This document shows positions 31,856-44,607 of a stretch of 64,000 nucleotides of DNA, in pieces (within the stretch, counting starts at the first letter, position 1; every line of letters begins with the position of its first letter). Origin of the DNA: Dipteronia dyeriana (Eukaryota > Streptophyta > Magnoliopsida > Sapindales > Sapindaceae); assembly GCA_032871835.1 (NCBI GenBank), contig CM065297.1, positions 4,266,498 through 4,330,497 on the forward strand, read 5' to 3'. Made by a program: the position numbers and the translations under genes. A model generated the notes under the pieces. The model was not told the DNA's origin and did not search any database. It was given only the letters and a program-made list of their open reading frames with translations.

Positions 31856-33670
31856 ATCTCCCACTTGCACAAAAGCATGTGAGGCATGTTTCGTAACCCT
31901 AGAACATCTACTGACCCGAAAACACTTTAACCAGTAAGGTCTTCGTAAATGGATCAAAATGATTGTCTTGTGAGTCTATCTTTATGACGATAACATCTCA
32001 TCTCTACACTATCTCTCTAATGAGATGATACTTTCTCTCTATATGCTTCCCTCTCTTGTGGCTTCTTGGTTCTTGAGAATTAACCACAACACCACTGTTA
32101 GCACAATAAAGTGTGATGGGCTTATCCAGATCTAGAACAACTTCCAGATCAATAAAGAACTTATGGAGCCAAACAGCCTCTTAGCAGTTTCACAAGAGGC
32201 TACATATTCGGCTTCCATAGTGGAGTCAGCAATGCAAGATTGTTTAATACTTCTCTACACAATGGCTCCACCACCCAGGGTGAATACTGATATATACGTG
32301 GATTTTCTAGAATCCCTGACTGATTGAAAATTAGAATCCGTGTATCCTAATGAGATCAAATCTTGTCCGGAATACACTAGCATATAGTTTCTCATTTTTC
32401 AAAGATACTTGAGAATAGTCTTGACAACAACCTAATGATCCAATCCTGGGTTGGACTGGTATCTGCTGACTACTCCGACTATATAGCAGATGTCCGATCT
32501 CGTGCATAACATAACATACATGAAACTACCTACTACCGATGCATAGGGTACACGTCTCATATCTTCACTTTCTTGAGGTGTCTTAGGACACTGTTCCTTG
32601 GACAAGTGAACTCCATGCCTAAAAAGTAAATTACCTTTCTTGGAGTTTTGCATCGAAAATCGCACAAGAATCTTATTGATATATGATACATGAGACAGTG
32701 CTATGAGTTTGTTCTAATGATCCCTTATAAGTTGGATCCCTAGAACATAACTCGTCTATCCCAAATCTTTCATTTGGAGTAGGCTAGCCAACCCTTTACC
32801 TCAAAAAACACTTCCACATTATTCCCAATGAGTAGGATGTCGTCCATGTATAGGACTAAGAAAACTACTTGCATGTCAATAATGCGCTTGTAAACACAAG
32901 GCATATCGACGTTCTACTCGAAACCATATGTTTTGATCACATCATCAAACTTAATGTTCCAAGATCTAGATGCTTGGTTAAGTTCATAAATAGTCATTTG
33001 CAGCTTGCAAACCTTTTGCTCTTGATCTGGAGACACAAATCCCTCTGGTTGTATCATATTGATGCTCTCGTCAAGATTGACATTCAAGAATGCAGTCTTG
33101 ACGTCTATCTGTGAAATTTCATAACTGAAATAAGCAACAATGGATAAAAGAATCCTAATAAACTTAAACATGGCTACTGGCGAGAAAGTTTCTTCATAAT
33201 CGACCCCCTTTTTACGGGTACAACCCTTGGCTGCTAGCCTTACCTTGAAGTTCTCTACATTCCCGTCTACTCCTCTCTTTCTCTTATAAATCCACTTACA
33301 CCTTATGGATTTTACCCCATCTGGTAAGTCTACAAGATCCCAACTGAGTTAGAGTACGTGGACTCTATCTCGCAATTCATGGCTTTAAGTCATTTCTCTT
33401 TATCAGGATCTTCCATTGTATTTTTAAATGTCAATGGGTCATCCACACTATCAGCAGAGACAACACCTTATCTCTCACCTATACCTAAATAGCGTTCAGG
33501 TTATCTTACAACCCTCTTACTACACCTAGATGGTAGTGTATCCTGATCAGGAACCATCTGACTCTTAGATGTTTACGGATCATTAACTCTCGTTGATGAA
33601 GCACTAGTCTCACCAGGCTTCAACTCATTCAATACAATCTTAGAACTAGGTTTATGGTCACTAGTCTCAC
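31856..33670 (-). pseudogene. Ty1/copia pol remnant (RT and RNase H), Angela-like
   Basis: Minus-strand pol with many breaks. Recognisable parts: RT palm start (RILLSIVAYFSYEISQIDVK, TAFLNVNLDESINMIQPEGF, VCKLQMTIYELNQASRSWNI) at about 33171-32914, the RT-RNase H connection (MQNSKKGNLLFRHGVHLSKE, YASVVGSFMYVML) at 32665-32432, then decayed RNase H to the purine tract at about 31860. Upstream integrase and gag are missing; a GC-rich block with GATGAGGCCTAG repeats follows at 33680-33800. It is the same copia type as the outer element at 50170-53585. Confidence 0.8.
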
Positions 33671-33799
33671 CAGCCACCACGATGAGGCCTAGCAAGGGCA
33701 CAGAGGAGGGCGGCGATGAGGCCTAGCTTCCTCCTCCGACGACGACGACTTTCCTTGAGATGCCCAGTTATCCTCCTGCCATTGTTGGCGGCGACGATG

Positions 33800-34170
33800 G
33801 TGGCAACATTTTTTATTTATTTACTAAAATATTATATTTGTATTTTGTAGTTTAAAAATAATTTTGATAGTTTGTAAAAAAAAAGAAGTAATTTTGATAG
33901 ATATTTTAGAATTCTTTTTTGATACATTAAAGGATATTGTTGTCTTTAAATTTAAATAATAAGGATAATATGGAAATTTTACAAGTATTGAAATATCTTA
34001 TCCAATAATCAACTTAAAAAAGCAACCCTTACCAACTTTTTAAAAGTTGATTATTGGAAGAGCAAATTATGAAATAAGTAGATTATGAAGTGTTTACCAA
34101 ACACTTCATGTGTTCTAAATTATGAATTAATGACTTATTTCTTAAGTTTAAGCAACCCCAAACATAGCTT
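33800..34170. repeat. MITE-like remnant
   Basis: AT-rich sequence ending, on the minus strand, in AAGCTATGTTTGGGGTTGCT, a terminus form common in plant MITEs. The opposite terminus is not visible. It abuts the UGT start remnant at 34171. Confidence 0.45.
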
Positions 34171-34240
34171 TAGCCTGTGAACCCATGTCTTAATGTGTGT
34201 GAACTGTGAAGTGAAGCTATTTGTCTCCCCTTATTATCTA
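34171..34240 (-). pseudogene. UGT leader and start-codon remnant
   Basis: On the minus strand a leader with CACACATTAAGAC precedes ATG at 34186-34184 and codons for MGSQA, against the UGT-A leader CACACATTGAGAC and MDSQA. After the fifth codon the sequence changes to a MITE-like terminus, so only the first residues survive. Short, but the shared leader makes chance unlikely. It shows that the UGT array once reached at least 12 kb upstream of UGT-B, or that a 5' end was copied there. Confidence 0.6.
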
Positions 34241-34280
34241 AAAGTTGTCAAAATTGCCATGACACAAAACAACTAGGTAA

Positions 34281-35914
34281 AAGGGATTTATCATTTGAGT
34301 CCCTATATTTTTTTGAATTATCTATTTTTACTCATTTATTCATTTTTCACTGGTTTGGTCCCTATATTTTCAAAAATCACTCAATTTGGTCCATATGGTT
34401 AGAATTTTGGTGGTCAACCATTGCAGAAAATACTAAATGACAAATTTACCCATGGATTCAGTTTCACTCCCTAAAAGTATCATTCTGCCATTTAAAAATT
34501 CAACAATTACAAATTTACCACTTATTGTTAAGACGGTAAAGCCCTTATTAATATGGAGTTTTAAAATTATACAGGGTCAAGAAAGGCATTGCAAAATTTA
34601 CTAATTTTCCCTTCGTTAAAATATTAAATTTTTAAATTTTAAAAAACTAATTTCAAAATCCAGATTTTTTTTTTAAAAAAGAGATGAATCTCCACCTTCC
34701 ATCTCAGAGATGAATGGTGGAGATCCATCTCTCTTTTTAATTTAAGAACAAAAAAAAATCTTTTTTTTTAACAAAAAAAAAGATCCATATTGGATTTCCA
34801 CCGTCCATTTGAGACGATGGATGGTGGAGATCCAATCCAGATCTCCACCACACCCAAAGAATAAAAAAAAAAATTAAATCAAACCACACAAAATCAAACC
34901 ACCCTAACTCTTCCTCTCTCTCGCCTATTTCTATCTCCCACAATCAACAAAAATCAAAGAAAATCAAACCCAGAAAATCAAACCTATTCCATACCAAAGT
35001 CAAACCCTGAGTCTCTCTCTCTTTTCTCTCTCCCCCCTCTCTCTCTTCTCACTCCCCCTCTCTCTCCTTTCTCTCTCTTCCCACCACCAAACAATCGATC
35101 TCGCTAAAAAAAACTTCTCCTTCTTCTCAAATGGCTTGGCTCCGACCTAACACTACCTTATATCCTTCTCTAGTTACACACCGATGACGTTTCTATGCAA
35201 TACTTGGAAGCAATTCGAAAGAAGATTTTGATTCGTGGATTTGGGGGTTTTGTGTGATTTACGAATTGGATATGGGTGTGGATGGTGGTAAGAAATCCAA
35301 TTATGGTTTGATTGAAGGAGGCGGATGGTGGTTGAAAAATATTCTGGGTTGTGAGAAAGTGAGAGAGATGGAATTATAGGTTGTTTTTTATTTTTTGAAA
35401 GTAGATTTCTGGGTTCTAGGTTTAGTTTGGTGTTAGTGATCTGAGTTTTGGATTCTCGGTTCTATGTTTCGTGGTGGTTTGGAGGTTATTTATGGGTGTT
35501 TATGTGGTCGTGAGGATGGTTTCTGGGTGTTTTGGGTTTTTGTGTGGGTGTTTTTTTTTTTATGATGATGTTGATAAGGTTTTTGTCTAATGTAATGTTT
35601 GTTGAATGTGGATGATGATGATGAACTTTGTTGTTAGGGATTCAAGGGTAATAGTGACTTTTTCCTCTCTCACCAGATCCTTTATTTTTATATATTATAT
35701 TTTTTTTTCTTATTTTCTTATTTTATCATTATTACAGCTGTCACACAAACGAGAAATGTTGAAAATAGCCCTCTTTCCGTTAAGTTAGACTAATGGCAAA
35801 TTGAGTGGTATTTGAAAATGCATGGATCAATCTAGTGAAAAATGAACAAGTGAGTAAAAAAAAGATAATTCAAAAGAAAAAAAAAACATAGGCACCCAAA
35901 TGATAATATCCCTT
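34281..35914. mobile_element. Long-TIR DNA element without transposase
   Basis: Left end (34281-34395) and right end (35795-35914) are inverted copies over about 115 bp: both carry TATCATTTG, TTTGAATTATCT, TTTTTACTCA, TTCATTTTTCACT and CACTCAATTTG. Long TIRs of this kind suggest a Mutator-like element. The 1.4-kb interior is non-repetitive with CT-rich sequence near 35000-35110, resembling a plant 5' untranslated region, so gene capture is possible but unproven. No clean 9-bp target duplication is visible. Confidence 0.65.
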
Positions 35915-36019
35915 AGGTCAAATAAAAGCAAAGCGAAATAAGAAAAATTTACGGGGTTTAGCATAAAGCCTAAGTCCACGGACGGAGATGAAAATAAATC
36001 CACTATGATCAATAAAGAT

Positions 36020-36433
36020 TTTTTTTTTGGAAAGGCAAACATTATAAAGAGAACAAGATCAGAATAACAGAGCCAACAAAACGCCTAAGCAAGAAGGCAA
36101 AGAACAAATAGAAAGCAAAACCAGCGAACCAAATGAAAACAACCAGCTAAAAAAGAAGAATAAAGGACAACAACAGACAGCCAAAAAATAGAGCAACATC
36201 ACACCCAAGCCATCTGCACCAAACCACACGAAACACCTTGATTAGCAAGAAAATCAGCAACAATATTAGCACTTATAGGGACAAACCGGACAAACAACTT
36301 CGAATTACGCCTTGCAGAATATCCTTAATCTCTAAAATAAAATCCAAAAACTGGACATTACCAACCCCCTCCCCATTTACCCAAGAGATAGAGGATTTGG
36401 AAATCACTCACAAAACCTAAAACCATATTACTG
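36020..36433 (-). pseudogene. LINE RNase H and 3' end remnant
   Basis: On the minus strand the frame reads like the C-terminal RNase H of plant L1 elements (SNMVLGFVSDFQIL; RRNSKLFVRFVPISANIVAD), with stops and frame changes, then an untranslated tail ending at a short A-run (T at 36020-36029). Most of the LINE is absent, as expected from 5' truncation. Confidence 0.6.
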
Positions 36434-38140
36434 TTAGATCGATAAATGTTGATATTTGAAACCCCTAATTCCTATGTTTTATGTTATGTTCTTCAATATA
36501 ATTGAATATTTTAACGTGTTTGTTGAGATTGTGTAGAAGATAGCTCTTGAAGTGAGTTTGAAGACAAAAATGTGATTTTAGAGAAAGTTTGGAGAAATAC
36601 CTCTACAACACATCCAACTTATGAAGACCATATCTCCCTCCTCAGATCGAACCAGGTTGAGATCCATATGCTTTCGAAAAGCCCTGGAAGTCTAGTTTCT
36701 AGAAAACTTTACGGCTCATTTAAAGGATGTTATGGTAGTTTTAGTAACTAAAGGTCAGAGCTAGAGAAGTCTACCGTGGGCTAGAGGGCGGTTTGTGCAA
36801 GCAACTTGGGCAGCAGTAAACATTAGAAGAATTCCATGGTTTGAGCCGCGGCAACCTATGGAGCGACCCAGACCACGGTGATTACGTATTTGATGGATTT
36901 CCACTCCAAATTGGTCCATAATTGTCCCAAAACTTCCCAAATCAAATCCTAATGACTTTAGAAGATCAAGACATATTTGGAAAACTTCCTAAACTCAAAT
37001 TAGAAGTCAATCATCTAAAAAGGAAGTCCAATTTAGGAAAGGATCCTCATTCCTTATTCAATCCTACTTTCCTACTTAGTAGGTTTCCTACAACAAAACA
37101 AATTGGGAATCTATAAGAAGAAGTCACCTATAAATACCAAAAGTTTTCTACAAGAGATGGATGGATTGGTAGAGAGTTGAAGATTGAAGACTCCATCAAC
37201 ATTTTTTATTCTACCTTTCTTTAGATTAGATGTTTTTATTTATTTTTCTAGTTTTTATTTCAAGCTAATTTTATTATTAGTTAGGAATAACTTGAAGCCC
37301 TAAACATGATTTCAATTCCATAAAGAGGTTTTGTGTTTTAATGAAGTATTATTTTTCTTGTATGATGATTTCAATTTCTCCTTAAGAATTGTTTTTCTAT
37401 TATCTTTATTTATTTGATTGGTCATAATATGAGCATGATTTTAGGATCTATGTTGTAGGATAGAGTTTGAATACATGATGAACATATTCTTGCATGCAAC
37501 AATTAATTGGAATAAGACCTAATTAAGGAAATTGGTTCATGAATAGCCTAGAATGAATACCATGTTTTAGGGTTCATGTGATATTCATATTCTCTTGGTA
37601 CTTAATGGATTCCGATTATTAAATCTAGTAAATACCCATGCTATGTTATAATTTGGAATACAAGTATTTATGCAAATATCATGCAATATACATATAAACT
37701 AAGAGAGAATCTATACAACTTGTGTGGAATACCCACAACCTTGTTGTGAATATCTTCATCACATTTGATATCTTTAACTTCATTATTGTCTATGGATTTG
37801 ATGATTGTTTAGTGGTGGATAGGAGGTCCTAACTAGTATTTTTTTCTATATACTTTTCCTCATTAGATTTTATGTCGTATTTTATTTATTGTTATTTAAT
37901 TTTCTTTAGTTTTAATAATCAATTCAAAAACCCCTATTCGTGTTTGCTATAAGTGATTTTATTTTCTTATTTTTAGTTATATTAGAGTCCTAGAGTGTCA
38001 TAGATAAACTCATTATTTTAGTAGATAATTAATTCTCTGTAAGAACGACCCTTGCTTTTCCGTTGTGCTATCATTTACGATTTGTGCACTTGTAAGGTTT
38101 TTATTATTTTTGTTTCCCTATTTAGCAACCAAAAATTACA
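36434..38140 (+). repeat. LTR-like block (gypsy type suspected)
   Basis: Starts TGTTAGATCG, has a TATA-like CTATAAATACC at about 37125 and near its right end TTCTCTGTAAGAACGACCCT, then GTGCACTTGTAAGG, wording typical of Athila/Tat-type LTR ends. No coding sequence. Edges and target duplication are not established. Confidence 0.4.
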
Positions 38141-38273
38141 CTCAAAGAACTCACAAAAGTGACTTTTTTTCTAAAAGATCCTATGACCACATCTATATAA
38201 TATGGTTTGAGACAAAATAGGAATCTATATCAAATAATTGTACTGGTTAATTTAAGTCACATATTAACAAATC
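38141..38273 (-). repeat. 3' LTR start of minus-strand copia element (partial)
   Basis: On the minus strand, purine tract GCAAAGGTGGAGATT is followed by TGTTAATATGTGAC, a usual copia 3' LTR start. The LTR seems cut by the block ending near 38140. Confidence 0.5.
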
Positions 38274-38279
38274 TCCACC

Positions 38280-41025
38280 TTTGCTTAAATTCGTACCAAG
38301 GTATACAGAGTAGAATTTCAGTCAGTCATCTCCTCTAACAAACCTCTTAGGGTAACTCACAAACTTAAAACACAAATCAAGTTTAACAAGCTCTTTAACT
38401 TGATCACAGAAATAGGATTGGTTAACATATCAGCTGAATTTTTTGTTGTAGCAATTTTCTTAACTATAATTGCTCACTGAGATACAATCTCCCGAATAAA
38501 GTGATATCTGGCATCAATATATTAGGTTCTCTCATGATTCATAAGATTTTTGTCGAATGTATAGCACTCTGGTAATCAATACTACACAGTACAACTGTAG
38601 AACCCTGTTGTAAACTCAGATTACAAACCAAACCTCTAAGCCAAATAGCTTCCTTCACTGCTTCAACCGCTGCCATATACTTTGCCATTATGTTAGGTTG
38701 TTGACTGTAAAGTAGCCTTCCAACTAATGGCATAACTCGAAAGTATGAATACATAACCTGTCAAAGATCATCTTTTAGCTAAATCACCAACATAATCAGA
38801 ATCCACATAACTAATAATAATTAGTTGTATTATTTTTTTCCAAATACCAAACCTAAATTTGTAATACCTTTCAAATATCAAAAAATCCATTTTACAGCTT
38901 GGAAATGATTTTTTCCTGGAGAACCCATAAATCTACTAACCACACTAACATCATGTGACCTATCAAAACGAGTGCAAATCATAGCATACATCATACTCCC
39001 AACAACACTAGCATATGAAACTCGAGACATTTTCTCCTCATCATCTTTAGACTTTGGTGATAAAATTAAAGAAAGTTTAAAAAGTGCAGCCAATGGAGTA
39101 GTCACAAGTTTATAATCTTTCAAACCAAAACGTTTAAGAATTTTTTCTATATAATTTTTCTGCAATAAAAATAACTTGCCCGCGTTTCTAACCCTGTGAA
39201 TTTCCATACCTAAAATTTTCTACGCATTATCTAAATATTTCATCTCAAATTCACCCATAAGCTGAGATTTCAATTTATTAATCTCACTTTTATTTTTTCG
39301 CAGCAATCAGCATGTCATCAACATATAGCAATAAATAAATAAAAGAACCATCTGAGAGTTTTGTGTGATACACACAACCGTCATAATCACTATGTGAGTA
39401 ACCATGAACAACCATTAAAGTATCAATCCGCTTGTCGTTTTAGAGGAGACTGCTTCAGACCATAAAATGATTTTTTCAACAAATAGACATGATCTTCTTT
39501 TTTATGAACAACAAACCCCTCCGGTTGATACATAAAAAAAATGTTTCTCAAGCTCACCATGAAGAAAATCCATTTTTACATCGAATTGTTCTAATTCCAT
39601 ATCATACATTTCAACCATTGCAAGCAACATGCAAATAGAGCCATGTTTTACAACCGGTGAAAAAATTTCATTAAAGTCTACACCCTCTATTTGACTATAG
39701 CCCTTTGCAACTAAATGTGTTTTGAACCTAACAGCTTCAACCTCTGATATTCCTCTTTTTTTCTTGAAGACCCATTTACAGCTAATAATCTTTTAGCTCT
39801 TAGACGGTTTCACCAATTCCCAAGTCTAATTTTTGTGAAGAAATTCAATTTCATCACTCATTGCAATAGCCCATTGAGAAGATACAATACCACTTACAGC
39901 TTCAAGATAAGTGGAGGGTTTCTAAATTTCAATAGTTTCTGCAACATGCAATGCAAAATAAACTAAATCTGCATATCCATACCATTGAGGTGGCCTAATT
40001 TGTCTCCTTTCTCTCAATGTGGCTATATTGTATTATTGATTTTCTTTTTCTGTATAAACGATAGCGTTATGCACATCACTTTAAGTTGGCAGAACTAAAG
40101 TATTATCACGCACTTTATTAAAATCTCCAACTTCAAACTCCACTTGCTTACTAACACCATGATCTGTATCTACAACTACAAACTCATTTTTCTCATGCAG
40201 TATAGCAAATTCATCAAATTTCATATCTCTGCTAATTATATCTGACTCGGGTTCAACACACCGCAAACGATAACCTTTCACCCTAGTGTCAAATCCCAAA
40301 AACACACATTTTATAGCCATATTCTCAAGTTTACCATTACTCACATGAGCATATGCAAGACAACCAAATGTTTTTAAATCATAATAATTAGTAGGAGTAC
40401 CAGACCATACATCAATAGGAGTCTTCCATTCAATTGCAGTTGATGGAGATCTATTCACTAAATAGTAGGCATAATTAACAGCTTCAACCCAAAAACTTTT
40501 TCCAAACCAAAATTTAAAAGCAAGCAATGTGTTTTATCCATTATGGTTCTATTCAAACATTTTGCAAGTCTATTTTGCTGTGTCGTTTTTTTGATTTCTC
40601 ATTATCCCTTCATTCTCGCAAAACTCATTAACTTTACCCCCACAAAATTCCAAACCATTATCAATTATAAGTGTTTTTTTGTTCTATCTAATTTTCAACA
40701 AGAACTTTCCACTTCTTTTTTTTCAAAAAAAATACACCCAAACAAGCCTAGAAAAACCATCAATAAATGTCAAAATATACTTAGGACCTCCTTTTGACTC
40801 AATAGAAGCAAAACCCCAAAGATCTGAATGGATGTAATCTAATTTGCCCTTTGTCATATGAGTATTTGTGGAGAACTTAACTCTACATTGTTTTCCATAA
40901 ACACAATGCTCACAAAAGTCAAGGCTACCTATTTTCTGACCATCTAACAAGCCTTGTTTACTCAAAATAGTCATGCTAGCCTCAATCATATGCCCTAAAG
41001 GCATATGCCACAAATGAGTAATATC
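38280..41025 (-). pseudogene. Ty1/copia pol remnant (integrase, RT, RNase H)
   Basis: Minus-strand copia pol in order: gag-pre-integrase ([32 protein letters not shown]), integrase start ([36 protein letters not shown]), integrase end (FWVEAVNYAYYLVNRSPSTA, FGCLAYAHV), RT (about 39900-39230, broken), RT end (LKRFGLKDYKLVTTPLAALF, SYASVVGSMMYAMICTR) and RNase H (IMAKYMAAVEAVKEAIWLRG, STVVLCSIDYQSAIH). Multiple stops and frameshifts. Gag and protease are missing because a plus-strand copia LTR cuts the element at 41026. Lineage resembles Tork/Ivana-like copia; not certain. Confidence 0.85.
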
Positions 41026-41252
41026 TGTTAGAATATTTGTCATAAATGGCATGGATTTCTGTTTTTTTAAGGAATCAATTAGCTTTATTATAGGATTTCT
41101 TGGTTCTTTCCTAGTCGTATTTCTCTTTCTATTTTGTTTAAGGAAACAATTAGCTTAATTATAGGATTTCTGATTCTTTCATAGTTGTATTTCTCCTATA
41201 AATTACCTCCTCTACGGAAAAGAATAATAACAAATAAATATGAATTTGTTCA
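41026..41252 (+). repeat. Short copia LTR (227 bp)
   Basis: Starts TGTTAGAATA, ends TTGTTCA, and is followed at once by CGGTATCAGAGGC, a slightly altered tRNA-Met primer site. The short length fits Ale/Retrofit-like copia elements. It inserted into the minus-strand copia pol. Only about 130 bp of internal sequence follows before repeat R1, so the element is truncated. Confidence 0.7.
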
Positions 41253-41385
41253 CGGTATCAGAGGCTAAAACAATTTTTTAGGTTTCTCTTCATTATTGTT
41301 TAAATTTTTTTTCTTTGAATTTTTTTTCCTGTCTACAATATTGCTACAGTACCCAAACTTGGAACAAAGCTTAAACTAAGGGGGG

Positions 41386-41812
41386 TGTATTGGATTGGGA
41401 TTTTAATGGACAATTTCAGGGAGCGATGATTTTATAGATTTGCAAGACTATTAGGATTATTTGGATAATTAGGATTATACTTTTAGGATTATTAGGATAA
41501 CTAGGATTATACTTTTAGGATTATTATGATTATATGGACTAGACTTTTAGAATTCTGAAAGAGTCTTTGGACTTTATTTATAGACTATTAGGATTATCTT
41601 GACTTTATTTCAAGACTTTTTGGACTTTTATAAATATGGATTTTCAAGAGTCGATTGTAGTATTCAATTTTCTCTACACATTAATGAATACACACACCCA
41701 ATATGACACCTAATATGAATGTGTATTTGTGATTGAATGCCCTTAACTTATAATTTCAGGACGTCCTTACTAGAGAACCACTATATATATTAGTAAAACA
41801 ACTATATCTTTA
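41386..41812 (+). repeat. Dispersed repeat R1, copy B (uninterrupted)
   Basis: Begins GGTGTATTGGATTGGGATTT and runs to AACTATATCTTTAT, matching copy A in inverted orientation. It has no insertion at the site where copy A carries the hAT element, which confirms that element's boundaries. A TATAAATATGG motif lies at about 41632. Confidence 0.75.
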
Positions 41813-41848
41813 TCTGTTGGGATTATGCTCGATAGCAAGAGTGTAATA

Positions 41849-42259
41849 AGGTCAGATGTATATGCACATCCAATGTAGGTTGTGGCTGTGGAAAACCAAA
41901 TTTCTTAGATGTATATGAACCAAAACCAAAGCCCAATAACACCTCTACTATTTCCAATTCTACCCCTCAAAACAATCCAAACAATAACCTTTGTTGTTTC
42001 TCTTCAAGTGCTTCAATTGAGAAAAGCTACACTTCCACAAAGAGCTTCGAATCCAAAACTGACTCAAACCCTTCAAAAGCACTCAGCTTGTGCTCTAAAA
42101 TCTCAGACAGTGTCCCAGTCATCAAGGACTGGAACAACCCATATCAAGATTTTTGACGTTCGATGATGCAAATGATCATATAGAAGGAAATCTACTCGAA
42201 GGAGGATCTTCATGAGCTTCTTAAATGTTTCTTGGAGCTGAATTCTCTTCTTCACCATG
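41849..42259 (+). pseudogene. OVATE family protein (OFP) gene fragment captured in an LTR
   Basis: About 137 codons in one frame (codons in phase with 41851) read as an OFP: GCGCGKPNFLDVYEPKPKP, a Ser/Asn/Thr-rich linker, then the OVATE domain VPVIKDWNNPYQDF, RSMMQMI, KEIYSKEDLHELLKCFLELN and HHD. OFPs are plant transcriptional co-regulators of organ shape. The frame has a TGA at 42154-42156, where Arg (CGA) is usual, and a TAG at 42181-42183 in place of a conserved charged residue. Both the N-terminal part and the end of the OVATE domain are absent. The allelic LTR at 62518 is uninterrupted at this point (AGTGTAATAATGTATTTGAC), so the fragment is a clean insertion, joined at ATGT microhomology, with no target duplication. 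Confidence 0.9.
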
Positions 42260-44607
42260 ATGTATTTGACAATCTTTTCATATTAATAAAATGATTTCTA
42301 GTTTAACAAAACTTACAGCATTTATAGTTTAATTATTATAATTATCAAAAGTAAATAATCATAAGGTCAAAAGACTATGAGAAAAAAAGAATTGTTCATA
42401 TGTCTGGATATGTATGAGGTAGACACAATTCTTTATTTAGTCTTGAATAATATTCATAACTTAAGATAAAGGTCAGGCGTCGTCTTTATCTTGTCAAAGT
42501 TGTAGATTCTTTTGGTAGTATTTGAGTGGGATCAAATGAGTTATGATGAGTCAAAAATCATCAAAGTGTGGTGTCTTTGGGCAAAAAAATCTAGTGCACT
42601 GGGTGCATTGAATAGGATCACAATGAAATACTTTATCGAGAATCGTCAATGGATAACAGTTTTCATTTGAAGACAATCAGAGAGTCTATCTCAATCCTGA
42701 GACAAATGATGGACTTATGGTTGCAAGTGTTCTCATTTGAGCTATCAATGAGTACGATTATATAGCATAGTCTATCCTCGATAGTTTGGTGGTATTTATT
42801 TGTTAATCGATAGAGGACTTCATTTATAGCTATGGACATCGTGGCTCTATTTATTAAATGAGAGTAGAATATCATCATATGGATGTTTTGAGGTATTGGA
42901 TATTAAATCTTATTGCTAAGTTTTCAATAGTGTCTATTGAAATATAACTTCTGGACAAGTCAAAATATCTAAGTTCAAAATGTGGTCATATGAATAAATA
43001 TTGTAACTTGAAGAGCTATAAACGGTCTATGAGCTCTGGGCGATTACTAATATTCTTCACGGGGATACACTATCTCCATTAGGATTGTCTAGGGCATGAA
43101 TGAGCAATATTAACTTATTTTATATTTATTTAAGAGTTCAATTTTAGTTTTTTTAGTGGAATGAACTAAAATTGATAGATCGGACCTAAGTGAATCATTT
43201 GTTGATTGTGATTAGGTTATGTCTATTGGAGCTTAAATTTAGATAGCCTGCCAAGATCCCCAATTCATACGAACTTGTATGGATTACTTGATATATTCTA
43301 CCGAATCAATTTATGGGTCCATTTATAATTGTATTAAGGCATATGGACTTGTTTCTTTTAGTAAGAATGTGACTAGTTCACATGTGGACCTTTTATTAAA
43401 GTCCAATGGATTTAATAAAATAGAAAAAAAAAACAGTATTTGGCTCATATTTAAATAGCTTGGGTGGCAAGGGACTATATAATAGCCTTATATATTGTTT
43501 TTTATTTTATTATTTAATTAAATATAAATTAATTAATTTATTAATTAATTAATTAAAAGTCAAAATCTTTTTCCTAGTAGGAGATGGTCTCCTAGAGTCG
43601 TATTATTGTTGGTAATATGATAAGTATCAAATACTATATTTGATAAGTAGATAAATAAAAGGAATTTATTTATCTAGTAAAATTAGGAAGTATTTGATTT
43701 CTATTATGACTCAAATTGACAATTGGTCAAATTAGAAAGTTTTTGATGTAGTCACAATTTAATTATATTCAATAATTGGTTATCGAATAAATACACTATT
43801 TGAGTTGGATTATGAGTCTTAGTTATTGAATAAATACACTATGTGAATGAGCACGCAACCATGATTAATTTGGTATATGCTATACACGGCAACCCTTTAT
43901 GGAGCTAAGGGGTGCGCACACCCATGGGAGGCGGTCAAGGGTGCGCAAACGGATGATGGTCATGTGAAGACTCGTTCACCAAGAAAATAGTTTTTTGTAT
44001 TCCAAAAATTGTAATTTACTTGTTTTTCTATGATTGACCAAAATTGTAGCTATTTATATTTTCGTAAATATTGCAATGTTTGTCATTGTGTGATAACATG
44101 TCATATAGAATAGGAGTGTCACTCATATATCTCTTTTGGTATGAATATGCATTGAATGGTTTAGGTATCTAATTGGCATCTAGATAACTTGGTAAATCAT
44201 TCTATAGAATTCGATCACATGCCTTAAATAATTGAGTGGGAGAAGGTGTTTTGGGACTTCTACGTCCTACAAGTTTAGTTGAGCTTTATGTTTCATGTAA
44301 TAACCCCCCAAGGGGTATTCATGAACGGAATTTAGTAAGATACTTCCTTACAAGGATATATTAGACAATTGTCCAAAACGATATCTACTCCCAAAGGAGG
44401 GATATTTACGAGGGAATATATTGAAGGTCGATAACTTGGTAGCACACTCAGTGTGATTTTATTAATATCCTCCAAAGAGTTCTTGTTAATAAAATCGCAA
44501 GGCTAAAATTGAAAACGTTAGTTGTTATGTTAACAATTATATGAGACATAGTCCAACTAATAAATGGTGCGAACTCCCAAAGGAGGTGTGACATTTATAG
44601 GTGTTGG

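Noticed and set aside
41909..42166. 85-residue open frame
   Set aside because: It is out of phase with the OFP reading of the same DNA; the OFP frame carries recognisable conserved motifs and this one does not.
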